Below, one piece after another: positions 10,497 to 19,664 of a stretch of 64,000 nucleotides of DNA. The first letter of the stretch is position 1; each line of letters opens with the position of its first letter. The stretch covers positions 1,426,001 to 1,490,000 of the forward strand of contig NZ_JAEVLS010000002.1 of the NCBI RefSeq assembly GCF_016801985.1, written 5' to 3'. This DNA comes from Steroidobacter gossypii. Lineage in GTDB: Bacteria; Pseudomonadota; Gammaproteobacteria; Steroidobacterales; Steroidobacteraceae. The notes under the pieces were generated by a model. It did not search any database and had not been told where the DNA came from. It saw only the letters and a list, made by a program, of their open reading frames with translations. Made by a program: the position numbers and the translations under genes.

Positions 10497-11300
10497 TCAC
10501 TTCCTCTGCTGGCGATCGTTCTTGTACTGAAGCGTGCAGCGCTCCGTCGCGCCGATGGGCGCACCGGGTCCCAATCTCGGCCGAGTCAACTCTGAAACCA
10601 CGAACACGCGATGAATGTGCTTTCGGGCTGGGGCGTACCGGACCAAGAAGAGTTCGTCATCGAAAACCCAAATGTCGCCCACCGAGTCGTTGGCCAAAGA
10701 ACTCAGAAGCTCCGGTGCAGTGCTCTCTGCTGGAATAAACATCAATCGCGGTTGGTCCTGGCCGGCTTCGCTCGGATCGCCTGCATGCTCCAGGCGATAC
10801 ACTAGCTGCACGCCCCCGCGTAGTTCCTGACCAAGACCACGGAGGTCGGCCCTGCTAAGGCGCAAGACACCGTCCCGCGCCAGCTTCTGCAGGCGAGCCT
10901 CCTCCATTTGCCATGTCTGGTCGCGATAACGCGGTGGGAGCCTGGCCAAGAACGTCTGCTTGACCAACTCGGGATTGCTTTGAGGATCGAGCGGCATCCA
11001 GTTCGGCTCGCTTACGCTAGCGCTCTCATGGACCTTCCTGCGATCGTACTGAGCCGGCTCTCCACAGAACCGGTTCAAGTTCTCTAGCGCCGCCATGCAG
11101 ACTGGGGACTTGCTACTAAAGACATACTCTCCGAGGGGTTTCAGCAGCACGTAACATTCACCGGGCTTGGCCGCGTAGGCGGGCAGAGGCTTATCGGCAT
11201 ACTCTGGAGGCCAGCCGGCGGCCATCAATGATGATGCCCACGCGTATACAGACGACGCGAGCAATGCTCGCCACAGGTTAGCTCTCATGTGCGATCTCAT
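10497..11300 (-). CDS. Secreted protein of unknown function between exporter and RTX-lysozyme
   Basis: 267 residues (or 263 from the second ATG at 11288). The N-terminus has a Sec signal-like segment (LWRALLASSVYAWASSLMAAG) with predicted cleavage after SLMAA. The mature part is about 240 residues and has four Cys (positions 49, 68, 80 and near 257), suggesting periplasmic disulphides. I recognise no family. The gene is translationally coupled on both sides: its ATG overlaps the HlyD stop (TAATG), and its TGA lies 1 nt before the RTX start. In that position a periplasmic immunity or inhibitor protein for the lysozyme domain, or an assembly factor for the RTX protein, is plausible, but this is inference from location alone. 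Confidence 0.8.
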   Translation of the reverse strand: MRSHMRANLWRALLASSVYAWASSLMAAGWPPEYADKPLPAYAAKPGECYVLLKPLGEYVFSSKSPVCMAALENLNRFCGEPAQYDRRKVHESASVSEPNWMPLDPQSNPELVKQTFLARLPPRYRDQTWQMEEARLQKLARDGVLRLSRADLRGLGQELRGGVQLVYRLEHAGDPSEAGQDQPRLMFIPAESTAPELLSSLANDSVGDIWVFDDELFLVRYAPARKHIHRVFVVSELTRPRLGPGAPIGATERCTLQYKNDRQQRK

Positions 11301-12661
11301 TACCTTTCCATTCCCGCCTCTGCCGCCACGCGCTGCACCGGCGACAGCAAATACTCGAGGACAGTTCTCTCGCCTTGCACTATCTCAGCGGAAACCTGCA
11401 TGCCGGCTGCAATCGGCAGACTGGGATGCATTTCGAGACGCTGAGTATCGAGTTCGATGAGTGCCTTGAACGCAAGCTCCTGTCCGTCAGCTGCGAGCGC
11501 AGACTCGCCGCGATTGCCCGGGCCCGATGAATCGGCGCTGACCGTCTTCACTGTGCCTTCGAGGAACCCGTACTTCTGAAATTGGTACGCCGCCAGTTTC
11601 AATCTCACCGGCTGATCCACGGCAACGAAACCCACGTCCTTGTTCTCGATCATCACTTCGGCGAGCAGCGGCTCGTCCTTGGGCACCAAGGTGACAATGA
11701 CCGTGCCCGGCTCCACCACGGCACCCACTGTCGTCGTTGCCAAGTCCTTGACGACTCCGGCCTGCGGCGCACGCAGCTCGAGCAGGCCACTCTGGAAAGT
11801 GAGCTTCGATTCCTGCTGCTTCAGGCTGTTAAGCCGAGCGACAATCTCCAGGCGTTCTTGATTGAGATCGCTCGAATACGTACTTTCAATCTGCGCGATG
11901 CGTTTGTCGTGCGCGGAGATCGCCGCCTTGAGGGATGAGACTGTCGCGCGCTGCGCCTCAAGATCCCGCTCCTTCTCTACCGCCTCACGCGATTTCTCTT
12001 CTGCTTGTAGGGCGCTGACCAGACTCTGACGGGCGAGCTTTTCAAACGCGAGCGCCGTGCGCTGGTAACTCGGCAGTGTCGACTCAATTTTCTGCAGCAG
12101 TTCCTGCGCCGCGTTCAGTTCCATCTTCGAACGTTCCCGCGCTGCCGACTCCTGCGCGACGGAGTCAAGCAGGCTCTGCTGATGACTCACACGCTGCGCT
12201 TCGACTTGTGCGAACAATGTCGCATCGTCACCGGCCCTAGTCTGCATCGGCTCGCCTGCCAGCTGGGCCTCGATCCGGCGCAGTTGTAGTTCCTGAAGCG
12301 CAATCTCACGAGTGACGGCAGAGCTCTCCGCCGCGTTTACCGTGGCATCGAGACGTACAAGCACCTCGCCCTGCTCTACGGTCTGACCCTGTTCGACCAG
12401 GATTTCACGGATGATGCCGGCTTCGGCTGGTTGGACGACCTTCACATAGGTCTGCGGTACCAGCCGTCCCTGCGCCACAGCTACGATGTCGAGCCGAGCC
12501 AGTACGGCCCACAGCAGCAGCGCCACGAACAGTGCGCTCAAGCAGCGGAGGATGATTCTGGAGCTGGAGGTTGGTTCGCCCGCTTCGATCTCGAATAGAG
12601 CCGATGCGATTCGGATCGGTGCAGGCAAATTTGCCGGTTCGGAGCTACTCGTCGTGGACAC
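11300..12661 (-). CDS. HlyD-family type I secretion periplasmic adaptor
   Basis: 453 residues, normal for the HlyD/PrtE family. A short cytosolic N-terminus is followed by one membrane segment (about residues 38-58), a lipoyl/biotinyl half-motif (VVQPAEAGIIREILVEQGQ), a long coiled-coil hairpin rich in Q/E/A, the second lipoyl half (LRAPQAGVVKDL) and a beta-barrel end. The start is a GTG at 12661 inside the last codons of the exporter gene, behind a strong AGGAGG, giving a 17-nt overlap. It bridges the ABC exporter to an outer-membrane TolC, which is not encoded in the window. Partner and cargo are almost certainly the flanking genes. Confidence 0.93.
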   Translation of the reverse strand: MSTTSSSEPANLPAPIRIASALFEIEAGEPTSSSRIILRCLSALFVALLLWAVLARLDIVAVAQGRLVPQTYVKVVQPAEAGIIREILVEQGQTVEQGEVLVRLDATVNAAESSAVTREIALQELQLRRIEAQLAGEPMQTRAGDDATLFAQVEAQRVSHQQSLLDSVAQESAARERSKMELNAAQELLQKIESTLPSYQRTALAFEKLARQSLVSALQAEEKSREAVEKERDLEAQRATVSSLKAAISAHDKRIAQIESTYSSDLNQERLEIVARLNSLKQQESKLTFQSGLLELRAPQAGVVKDLATTTVGAVVEPGTVIVTLVPKDEPLLAEVMIENKDVGFVAVDQPVRLKLAAYQFQKYGFLEGTVKTVSADSSGPGNRGESALAADGQELAFKALIELDTQRLEMHPSLPIAAGMQVSAEIVQGERTVLEYLLSPVQRVAAEAGMER

Positions 12662-14801
12662 TTGCGCCCTCCTGCGCCTCCGGGCGAGCGACCGGAACGA
12701 CGCTCAGCCGCTCTCCGATGCGGACGATCTGATCGGGTTGCAGCGTCTTCGGCAAGGCGTGCGCGATGAACAGAATGGTGACCTTGCCTTTGAGCGCGTT
12801 GATCGTGCGCCCGATCTGCTCCGCAGTGTGCTGATCGAGACTGCTGGTGGCCTCATCGAAGATGAGAATCTTGGGTCCCTTGAGCAGCGCTCGCGCGATG
12901 GCGAGCCGCTGGCGTTGTCCGCCCGAGAGCCCGGCGCCGCGCTCACCTATTTCCGTCTGGTAGCCGTTCGGAAGCGATTCGATCACACTGTGGATCTCCG
13001 CCATCCGACAAGCGGCCACCACCTGCTCGAAGGAAGCAAACGGATTGGCCATGCGCAAGTTGTCGAGAATGGTGCCAGAGAACAGAGTGGTTTCCTGGGG
13101 CACAACGCCAAAATGACTCCTGAGCTCGTTGGCCGAGAAGTGGCGTATGTCGACGTTGTCGATGCGGATCGACCCGCTGGTCGGCTGATAGAAACCTTGC
13201 AGAAGCTTGGCGAGCGTGCTCTTGCCCGCCCCCGACGGCCCCATGACGACCGCGAGCTGTCCGGGTGCAAGACTGACGCAGAAGCCGTGATAGAGGAGCG
13301 GGAGATTCTCTGAATAGCGAAATGCCAAGCCCTCGATGTGGACAGCGCCTTTACCAGCTTGCGTGCGACTCTGCGACAAAGAATAGGGCTCGACCGGTGC
13401 ATTCATGACGTCGCCCAGTCGGACTACGGCAACCTTCGCCTGCTGGAATTGCTGCCACAGCCCGACCAGCCGCAGCATGGGCTGGGATAGCCGAGAGGCG
13501 AACATTTGAAAAGCGACCAGCATTCCGACTGTAAAGGCGACTTCGTTCATCACCAGCCAAGCGCCGCACACCAGGACGAGCAGTGACATGATCTGTTCGA
13601 GTCCGTTCGATAGCACGCCGTAGGAATTGCCCAGTTGCCGAGTGCGAAACGACGCTTGCAAGAACGCGGCGAGCAGATCGCGATAGCGCCGATTCAGTTG
13701 AGGCTCCAGCTGCAAGGACTTCACTGTCTCCACGCCCGCGACGTATTCAGTCACGAACGCCTGACTGGCCGCGCCGCGCAAGAACTGCTCGTTCAAGCGC
13801 TGCTGGAATAGAGGTGCCACCAACAAACTCGCCGCAACGATCAGCGCAAGGATTGCCATCACGATCAGGGTCAGCATGACGCTGTACCAGAACATGATGG
13901 CGACGAAGATCAGCAGAAAAGGCAGATCGAGCACCAGTGTTACGGCGGCCGAACTCACAAATTCCCGAATGGTCTCGACCCCCTGCAATCTCGCCGCGAC
14001 TACGCCCGTGGGGCGGTGCTGAAAATACAGCGGTGGTAGTTTGAACAAGTGCTCGAAGACAGTACTGCCCAGAACGGCGTCGACGCGGTTGCCGGTATGC
14101 AGAATCAGGTACTGGCGCACCCAGGTCAGTATCGTCGTGAACACGACGAATACTCCCATGCCGACAGTGAGCGCGATGAGCGTGCTCTGCGTCCGATGGA
14201 CAACGACCTTGTCGATGATAGCTTGGGTGAATAGCGGAAACGCCAGAGCGATCAGCTGGAGCACCAGCGACGCGAGCAGCACATCGCGCCAGATCGGGCG
14301 ATGCTTGAGGAGTTCGGGAACGAACCAGGAGAAACCGAAAGTTCGCTTCTGTGTGGCGGCCGAATCGGGATCGATGACCGTCGGAGGCGCGGCGCTCACA
14401 AGAAGTGCAAGCCCAGTTAGCTTGGGTTGCAGGTCTGCCAGCCTCTGACGTTGTAGCGTCTTGTGTCCGAACCGCGAGAAGGTGACATCCGCCCCATCCA
14501 CTTGTAGAAGCACGAGCCACTCGCATTCGAGCGCCTGCTCATCGCCCGAAGTCAAATTGGCGGCTTGAACGATCAGCGGCCATCGTTGGCTGCCGCTCGA
14601 TGCGTGAACCTCAGTGAGCTCGACCTCCAGGCCTAGCCGACCCGCGATACGGGAGAGATCCCCGATCGTCATTGGCGGAATGCACTCGCGAGCGACGGAC
14701 TGAGAATCAATCGGCCTCTGATGTAGCGTGCAGAAGGTCGACAGCAGCCATAAGGCGTGCGCCGGCTGCACCTGCTCGCTTTGCTTAGATTTCGAACGCA
14801 T
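12645..14801 (-). CDS. HlyB-type ABC exporter (C39-like domain, TMD, NBD)
   Basis: 718 residues, the size of HlyB/PrtD-class exporters with a peptidase-like N-terminus. Residues 1-135 form a C39-like domain; no catalytic Cys appears in the expected N-terminal place, so it is probably the non-proteolytic CLD form that docks RTX cargo. Six membrane helices follow (about 160-430). The NBD carries Walker A GPSGAGKSTL, signature LSGGQRQRLAIARAL, Walker B ILIFDEATSSLD and H-loop FIAHAL. It is the first gene of a four-gene operon with HlyD, a secreted protein and the RTX-lysozyme protein, whose C-terminal secretion signal would lie outside the window. Confidence 0.94.
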   Translation of the reverse strand: MRSKSKQSEQVQPAHALWLLSTFCTLHQRPIDSQSVARECIPPMTIGDLSRIAGRLGLEVELTEVHASSGSQRWPLIVQAANLTSGDEQALECEWLVLLQVDGADVTFSRFGHKTLQRQRLADLQPKLTGLALLVSAAPPTVIDPDSAATQKRTFGFSWFVPELLKHRPIWRDVLLASLVLQLIALAFPLFTQAIIDKVVVHRTQSTLIALTVGMGVFVVFTTILTWVRQYLILHTGNRVDAVLGSTVFEHLFKLPPLYFQHRPTGVVAARLQGVETIREFVSSAAVTLVLDLPFLLIFVAIMFWYSVMLTLIVMAILALIVAASLLVAPLFQQRLNEQFLRGAASQAFVTEYVAGVETVKSLQLEPQLNRRYRDLLAAFLQASFRTRQLGNSYGVLSNGLEQIMSLLVLVCGAWLVMNEVAFTVGMLVAFQMFASRLSQPMLRLVGLWQQFQQAKVAVVRLGDVMNAPVEPYSLSQSRTQAGKGAVHIEGLAFRYSENLPLLYHGFCVSLAPGQLAVVMGPSGAGKSTLAKLLQGFYQPTSGSIRIDNVDIRHFSANELRSHFGVVPQETTLFSGTILDNLRMANPFASFEQVVAACRMAEIHSVIESLPNGYQTEIGERGAGLSGGQRQRLAIARALLKGPKILIFDEATSSLDQHTAEQIGRTINALKGKVTILFIAHALPKTLQPDQIVRIGERLSVVPVARPEAQEGASVHDE

Positions 14802-15140
14802 CCTAGGGACTAGCGTGCGTCGATCTTCGTGGCAACAACGAGCCGACTCGTGGACAGCCCTCGTGGTGGTTTCCTGAAATCGCTGCTACATGGACCGTTC
14901 GTCACTTCCCCAACTCTCCCTTGATTCACGTTTCCGCACTCCCTCGCTTCGCGGTCCGCCCTTTAGAGGGCTTATGTGCTGTGGTTTGTGATTGCGATTA
15001 TGTCATTACATTGCCGTTCAAGGTTTGAAGCTGTCAACGGTGAAATGGGATTTGAATGCCAAATCAGGATTTCCCCGAAGCAAGTTGGGAAGTGCTCGCG
15101 GCGACGCTAAAAAGAGTGGAGCTACCCCATAGGAAGCGTC
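14802..15140. other. Intergenic region upstream of the RTX secretion operon
   Basis: About 340 bases without a convincing gene. It is AT-richer than the surroundings around 14990-15050 and should hold the promoter of the minus-strand type I secretion operon. A TTGACA box is present, but no well-spaced -10 partner stands out, so I do not mark a promoter. The downstream end of the frameshifted permease gene borders it on the right. Confidence 0.4.
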
Positions 15141-16309
15141 TCAAGTTGCGCGAAGCGCGGTCGTCACCGGCAGGCGAGCTGCCTTCACGGCCGGTAGCAA
15201 GCCACCCACGACGCCCATGCCGAGGGCCCATGCAATGCCGAGCCCGGCAATCGGCGCGGTGACGGCGAGTTGAAAGCTGAAACCAAACGGACTTGCGGTG
15301 AACCCGTTGAAGAACAGCCAGGCGAGGCCCACACCGATCAAGGCGCCAGGCAATGACAGGAGAATGGCTTCGGCCAAGATGGATGTGACGATCGGTCCCG
15401 GCGTGAATCCCAGGGCGCACAACGTCGCCAACTCACGGCGGCGGCTATCGACGATGGCGTAGAGCGAGTTTGCAGCGCCGATCGTCGCCGCCACGCCCAT
15501 GATGGCGCCGATGAACCAGGTGACGAAGTTGAGCATGCCGTTGAAGTGTTTCATGCTCTGCTCCGCGACTTCCGCTTCACGCCTGGCTTCGACTCGAAGC
15601 GTCGGATTCGCTTTGAGGGCATCAGTGATCTGGGCAAACGTGCCTGGAGACTCGAGCAACACCATGACCTGGTTGTATGTGTTGATGCGAAACGCCGAAA
15701 GAACGGTGTCGGCATCTGCGAAGGCAACACACATGCCCTCGCGGTCGCCCAGATTGAAGTTCCCCACGACTACCCACTCGGTGCCTCGCATCACTCGCTT
15801 CTCGCCCACCGCGAAGTCTGGAAACTGATGAGCGCATCGGTTGCTGGCGATGAGCTCATGAAGCCCTGATTGAAACATGCGCCCTGACGTGAGACGCAAC
15901 TCCGGTCGAACGCCCGCGTGTCCGCTAGTCACACCGATCATCGAAAAGCCCATGGGACGGCCCGTGACCTTGTTGCGGGCCTGCATGAAGACCATGGCTT
16001 GTGCCGCGGCCACCGCGCTGCCATCTGGGTTGCGACGGATCCCCGGCAAGTCATAGATCAACGGCAGACCGTCCTTTGCGATGCTGCTCTGTACCGCGCT
16101 CGCGGCGCCCGTGCTCATCAGAATGATTCGATCGGAACGCACATTCCGCATTCCTCCCGGCTCGACCCGGCGCCCATGGCCAACATCGACACCAGTACCC
16201 CGACGGCGCACGCAACGCCGATCACAATCGTGAACACCAGTCCGAGGCGCTGGGGCGCGGCGCGTAGATTCATGCTCAGCAATGCCGAAAACTGTCGTGT
16301 GAGGTTCAT
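15141..16309 (-). pseudogene. FtsX/MacB-type ABC permease, frameshifted
   Basis: The N-terminus (MNLTRQFSALLSMNLR, first membrane helix) starts at 16309. It runs in one frame to about 16150 and continues in another frame from MRNVRSDRIILMSTG onward to the end at 15141, with three C-terminal membrane helices (FVTWFIGAIMGVAATIGAA and later) and the usual ending AARLPVTTALRAT. The join near GAGSSREE/MRNVRSD needs about one missing base at 16145-16155. The gene starts 3 nt after the preceding permease, so the two would form a heterodimeric permease of the LolCE/MacB superfamily. No ATPase gene is adjacent. It could be a real inactivation or a sequencing error. Confidence 0.75.
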
Positions 16310-16312
16310 GAG

Positions 16313-17461
16313 CTAGCGACCCGCCAATGCGTCGACAACTGCGAGTTTCGATGCCCGGAAGGCAGGCACGGAGGCGCTGATCAAGGCAACCAGCACCGCT
16401 CCAATCACGCCCACAACAATCACGATCGTCGGCATCGACAGTCCGGGCACGAACTTCGCGGCATAGGGAAACACGACCGTCGCAAGCGCCAGACCCATGA
16501 TTGCGCCGGCGATGCATGCCGTTATGGCTTCGCCGACCAGCAAGAGGAACACGGTGCCGTTCGAGAAGCCCAACGCCTTGAGAACCGCCAACTCCGCGGT
16601 TCGCTCTCGAGTCGTTTGCATCATCATGGTGGCGAGTGAGAACAGCAGCGCCACGAGCACTGCGCTCACAATCGACCGGATCGCAAAGTCGAGATCGCCG
16701 ATCGACTGCATCTCCTGTTGTGCCAGTTCCTTGAACGACGCCGTTCTCGTCTCGTTGGGCGAGTTCGCGAAGGCGCTGTCGATCGCATCGGCCAGCGGCG
16801 CCGCCTGCTTTGGATCTGCGGCGACGGCGTAGTAGTTACGCACCGTACCCTTGTTGAGCGCGCGTGCCTCATCGAGATAAGCATAGTTTGCTACGATGTA
16901 GCTGCCCTGGCTCATCTCGCGCGCACTGAACGTCCCCACGATGTCGAACACCCAGGCGCCGGAGCCGTCGGTCTGCAACGTGGCCGACGTAAGTGGGATC
17001 CGATCTCCCAGACGCCATCCGTACTTCTTGGCGATGTCGGCGTTGATCAGGACGCCGGTTCGTGTTCTTCGCAGCGCTTGGAGGTCCTTCGGACTGACCT
17101 GGAACACCTCAGGGATCAAGCTCAACCACACGTCATCGCTGCTGTCGATCGCCAACACGTAAACGTGCTGTGTAGGCTTCTGGTAGGTTCCGAGGAAGCC
17201 GTCGGCGAACGCCACCGTCTTCACGCCGCGAACCGCCTTGAGACGCTCGATATCCGCTCGCCGCAGCGGCGCACCGCCAAAAGCAGCCGGCGCCACGAAG
17301 AGCACATCGGCTCGCGCTCCCTCGATGGCCTCCTCCACGCCCGTTTTCATGCCCTGCAGGACGCCGAACAAGGCGAAGGCCACGATCACCTGCATGAGCG
17401 TGAGAATCGTTCGTCCAGGTTTGCGCCATATACCTGACCAAATCAGCGGCAGGAACTTCAT
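16313..17461 (-). CDS. FtsX/MacB-type ABC transporter permease
   Basis: 382 residues from the ATG at 17461, behind AGGACC; an upstream in-frame start at 17500 adds 13 unconserved residues. Topology is FtsX-like: helix 1 at the N-terminus (RTILTLMQVIVAFALFGVL), a large periplasmic MacB-core domain (about 45-260) and three C-terminal helices with TAELAVLKALGFSNG between the first two and the ending ASKLAVVDALAGR. It lies 3 nt upstream of a second, frameshifted permease. Families of this kind use a separate LolD-like ATPase; none is encoded nearby, so the pair is either orphaned or served in trans. Confidence 0.88.
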   Translation of the reverse strand: MKFLPLIWSGIWRKPGRTILTLMQVIVAFALFGVLQGMKTGVEEAIEGARADVLFVAPAAFGGAPLRRADIERLKAVRGVKTVAFADGFLGTYQKPTQHVYVLAIDSSDDVWLSLIPEVFQVSPKDLQALRRTRTGVLINADIAKKYGWRLGDRIPLTSATLQTDGSGAWVFDIVGTFSAREMSQGSYIVANYAYLDEARALNKGTVRNYYAVAADPKQAAPLADAIDSAFANSPNETRTASFKELAQQEMQSIGDLDFAIRSIVSAVLVALLFSLATMMMQTTRERTAELAVLKALGFSNGTVFLLLVGEAITACIAGAIMGLALATVVFPYAAKFVPGLSMPTIVIVVGVIGAVLVALISASVPAFRASKLAVVDALAGR

Positions 17462-17653
17462 GCAGCGGTCCTGGTGCAGCCTATTCCGGCATTGACGCAT
17501 GCAAGGGCCGAAAAGGTTGCACGAGGCGTGATCGGCGGGCGAACCACCAATCTATGCGGTCAGGTCATTCGGTCGTTTTCAGTGGCGCTGCGCCACCAAG
17601 TGACAGTTCCCGGCGAATCCTTCGCCATGAGCCCGCGCCGAAGCGCATCGGCC

Positions 17654-18016
17654 TCACCAGGTGAGGCCTGAGACTGTTTCGATGCTCCCAAAGGTGTCGC
17701 AATTGCCCGAACCGTTGATGGAGATCGGTGTTGCGCCCGCACGGGCCGCGAGCAAGATCGCATAGAGCTTCTTGTCATGCTCGGTGGTGAGAGGCATCAC
17801 GAAGTCCCAGGACAGATTCGTCTGGCACCCCGGCACGGTGGACTTCGTCTTGTCGGTCTTGATGAACACCATCTCACCATAGGCTTTGTTGCTGGCGATT
17901 CTGATCACTGTGGCATCAAGTATGTCGCCGGCATATAACGGCGGCGCGAGCATCGTCAGCGTAAGGCTCGCGATGAACGCTCTTCTGATCCGACGCACGC
18001 GCATTGTAGATTCCAT
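17654..18016 (-). CDS. Small secreted protein, paralogue 1 of 4
   Basis: 120 residues. A signal peptide (RRAFIASLTLTMLAPPLYAG) ends near residue 29, leaving about 90 mature residues. The body has a conserved layout shared with three neighbours: an N-terminal strand with D/G-x-V, then Cys, W-x-F, a K-x-x-Y-A-x-L-LAA helix, G-A-T-P/V-x-I and a final G-x-C-x-x-x-x-x-I-x-x-V. The two Cys (QTNLSW side and SGNCDTF) probably form a disulphide. ATG 18016 has GAGGA upstream. I do not recognise a described family, and function is unknown. Confidence 0.72.
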   Translation of the reverse strand: MESTMRVRRIRRAFIASLTLTMLAPPLYAGDILDATVIRIASNKAYGEMVFIKTDKTKSTVPGCQTNLSWDFVMPLTTEHDKKLYAILLAARAGATPISINGSGNCDTFGSIETVSGLTW

Positions 18017-18273
18017 TCTGTCCTCGTTGTGTACCTTGCCGATGTGTCCAACTTCGCTTCTACCACTAGCGTTTAGCCTGCATGGGCATGGGAGCGCCAG
18101 TGAATGGAACTGACCTGGGGATACCGCCGGCGCCCGCGCTGCCTGTCATTCTTGATAACTCGCTGAAGGCGTAGTTGCCCAGGATCTCTTGTGACTGCCT
18201 ACGGCACCGGGACCTGCGAGCTCTACGGCCACTCTGTTGAAGACTGGGAGTACGGTCAGACTGAATAGCGCGA
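18017..18273. other. Intergenic region between small secreted genes
   Basis: About 260 bases. Minus-strand frames contain only short, unconvincing reading frames that do not resemble the neighbouring secreted paralogues. No RNA gene or clear terminator was seen. Confidence 0.3.
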
Positions 18274-18612
18274 CTACGAGGCCTCCACCTCGATGTATGA
18301 AGCGGCATCACAGCTGTTGCTGTGATAGTTGTGAACGCGAACGGGCATGCCGGTCGTCAATGCAAGGAGCGCTGCGGCGTATGCTCGCTTGTGTATCTCT
18401 GGATCGGAAGACGCCGATACCGGGAATGTGATCCAGCCGTTTGCGCACAGGTTCGGCGAACCGCCGGCGATCTCGACGCTGAACACCGAGGCGTTGTTTC
18501 CGGTGTTCGCCACTCGCACGACCCGGCCGCCGATGACCAGGTCTCCACACAGCGCCGGCGTGCTCGCGCCCACGCAAATTGCAGCCACAAACACAGACAA
18601 CATCGCTTTCAT
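18274..18612 (-). CDS. Small secreted protein, paralogue 2 of 4
   Basis: 112 residues from the ATG at 18612, chosen because GGAGGG lies just upstream; a longer start at 18633 would put that site inside the gene. The signal peptide MLSVFVAAICVGASTPALCG ends at about residue 23. The mature part shows the family layout: LVIGGRVVRVANTG strand, NLCANGWITF, HKRAYAAALLALTTGMPVRV helix-strand and a final SCDAASYIEVEAS. It has 40-60 nt spacing to the next gene in the cluster. Function unknown; the exported pair of Cys suggests a disulphide-bonded periplasmic or secreted protein. Confidence 0.72.
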   Translation of the reverse strand: MKAMLSVFVAAICVGASTPALCGDLVIGGRVVRVANTGNNASVFSVEIAGGSPNLCANGWITFPVSASSDPEIHKRAYAAALLALTTGMPVRVHNYHSNSCDAASYIEVEAS

Positions 18613-18654
18613 ACGTTCCCTCCTTGGTTGCAAGCTCTAGCGGATCCTGAACTT

Positions 18655-19008
18655 TCAGGTCACGCGCACGTATCCGATCCGGCAGTAACCCGTGCCCGCA
18701 TCCCTGGTCGTATAAACCGTCACTTGAGCCCCCGCCATCTTTGCGGCGAGTAGTGTCGCGACGTAGACCTGATAGTTCGGGCTCTCGCGATTTACGTAGG
18801 CCCAAGAGACGCTGCCACTGCCACACAACTGAGGTGAGCCTTGCAAATCGATTCGAAACTCGTAGCCCGGACCGTCCGTCGCGTCAGCGCCCGCGATCAC
18901 TCCCGTGACCGCGCCGTCCCACGCCGATGCGGCATTCATGACCAACAGCATCGCAGCGAAGGTCAGGCCTTCCGCCAACCTACGCATCCCTTCCGCGCTC
19001 CGTAACAT
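18655..19008 (-). CDS. Small secreted protein, paralogue 3 of 4
   Basis: 117 residues. ATG 19008 has AAGGAGGA seven bases upstream. The signal peptide (LTFAAMLLVMNAASAW) is followed by DGAVTGVIAGAD, a QLCGSGSVSWAYV segment, a YQVYVATLLAAKMAGAQVTV helix-strand and the ending GYCRIGYVRVT. The spacing of Cys, the L-LAA helix and the C-terminal strand match the two genes on its left and the one at 21519. Same strand and short gaps suggest one operon. Function unknown. Confidence 0.72.
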   Translation of the reverse strand: MLRSAEGMRRLAEGLTFAAMLLVMNAASAWDGAVTGVIAGADATDGPGYEFRIDLQGSPQLCGSGSVSWAYVNRESPNYQVYVATLLAAKMAGAQVTVYTTRDAGTGYCRIGYVRVT

Positions 19009-19064
19009 CTGAATCCTCCTTGCAGTTCCAGCCGGACAAGACCCTCGGCTGACGAGCCTACCGG

Positions 19065-19664
19065 CTACTTCGCTCGCACCGATGTCGCATCGATCTGGTA
19101 AAGAACATCCTCCCCAGCCACTGGTCGTTGTTGTTTGGATTCCGGATCCTTGATCACATCCGTGGTAAACGTGAGATCGATCACTTCCCCCCGCGGAGTC
19201 AGATCCACGAACGGGATTGCGGACTCCATATTTCCTTCGCCCCTGACTGCGATCGGCACGATGCCCAGATCACGCAATGCCTTGCCATCGTAGGCGAACA
19301 CCCGAAATCCCCAGGCGGATTCATTTCCGATGTCGGCAAGGATCAGCAATTCGTGCGGGCCACATCGCGTAAAGAAGCTCGGCGTCATGGCGGAGCTGTC
19401 CTCAGCCCCCGCAGAGAAGTACGTTCGTCGCACAGCGCCGCCTTCGGACCTGTATAGCATTGCTCGTTGGCCATAGTCCGTCTCGCTGTCGAGAGACTCA
19501 TCCCGCCCGAAGACCAACTCGACATCCTTCGCCAACGCGTAGCGTGCCCCGTCAGCAGTTTCGGTCGCCTGCAAATGCAATTCCTGGCAGGCCTGAGCGC
19601 CATTGACGACGGCGCCGGCCAGCAAGGGCAGCAAGCTCAGTGGCGTCAAGGCTCGACCAACCAT
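19065..19664 (-). CDS. Exported protein of unknown function
   Basis: 199 residues with an N-terminal signal-like stretch (LTPLSLLPLLAGAVVNGAQA) followed by CQELH. The body is beta-rich with no domain I recognise; it contains CGPHELLILADIGNE and an acidic, soluble C-terminal half. Its start overlaps the end of the M23 peptidase gene by 19 nt, so the two are probably co-translated, and the small secreted paralogues follow it. It might assist or modulate the peptidase, but the only evidence is position. Confidence 0.75.
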   Translation of the reverse strand: MVGRALTPLSLLPLLAGAVVNGAQACQELHLQATETADGARYALAKDVELVFGRDESLDSETDYGQRAMLYRSEGGAVRRTYFSAGAEDSSAMTPSFFTRCGPHELLILADIGNESAWGFRVFAYDGKALRDLGIVPIAVRGEGNMESAIPFVDLTPRGEVIDLTFTTDVIKDPESKQQRPVAGEDVLYQIDATSVRAK

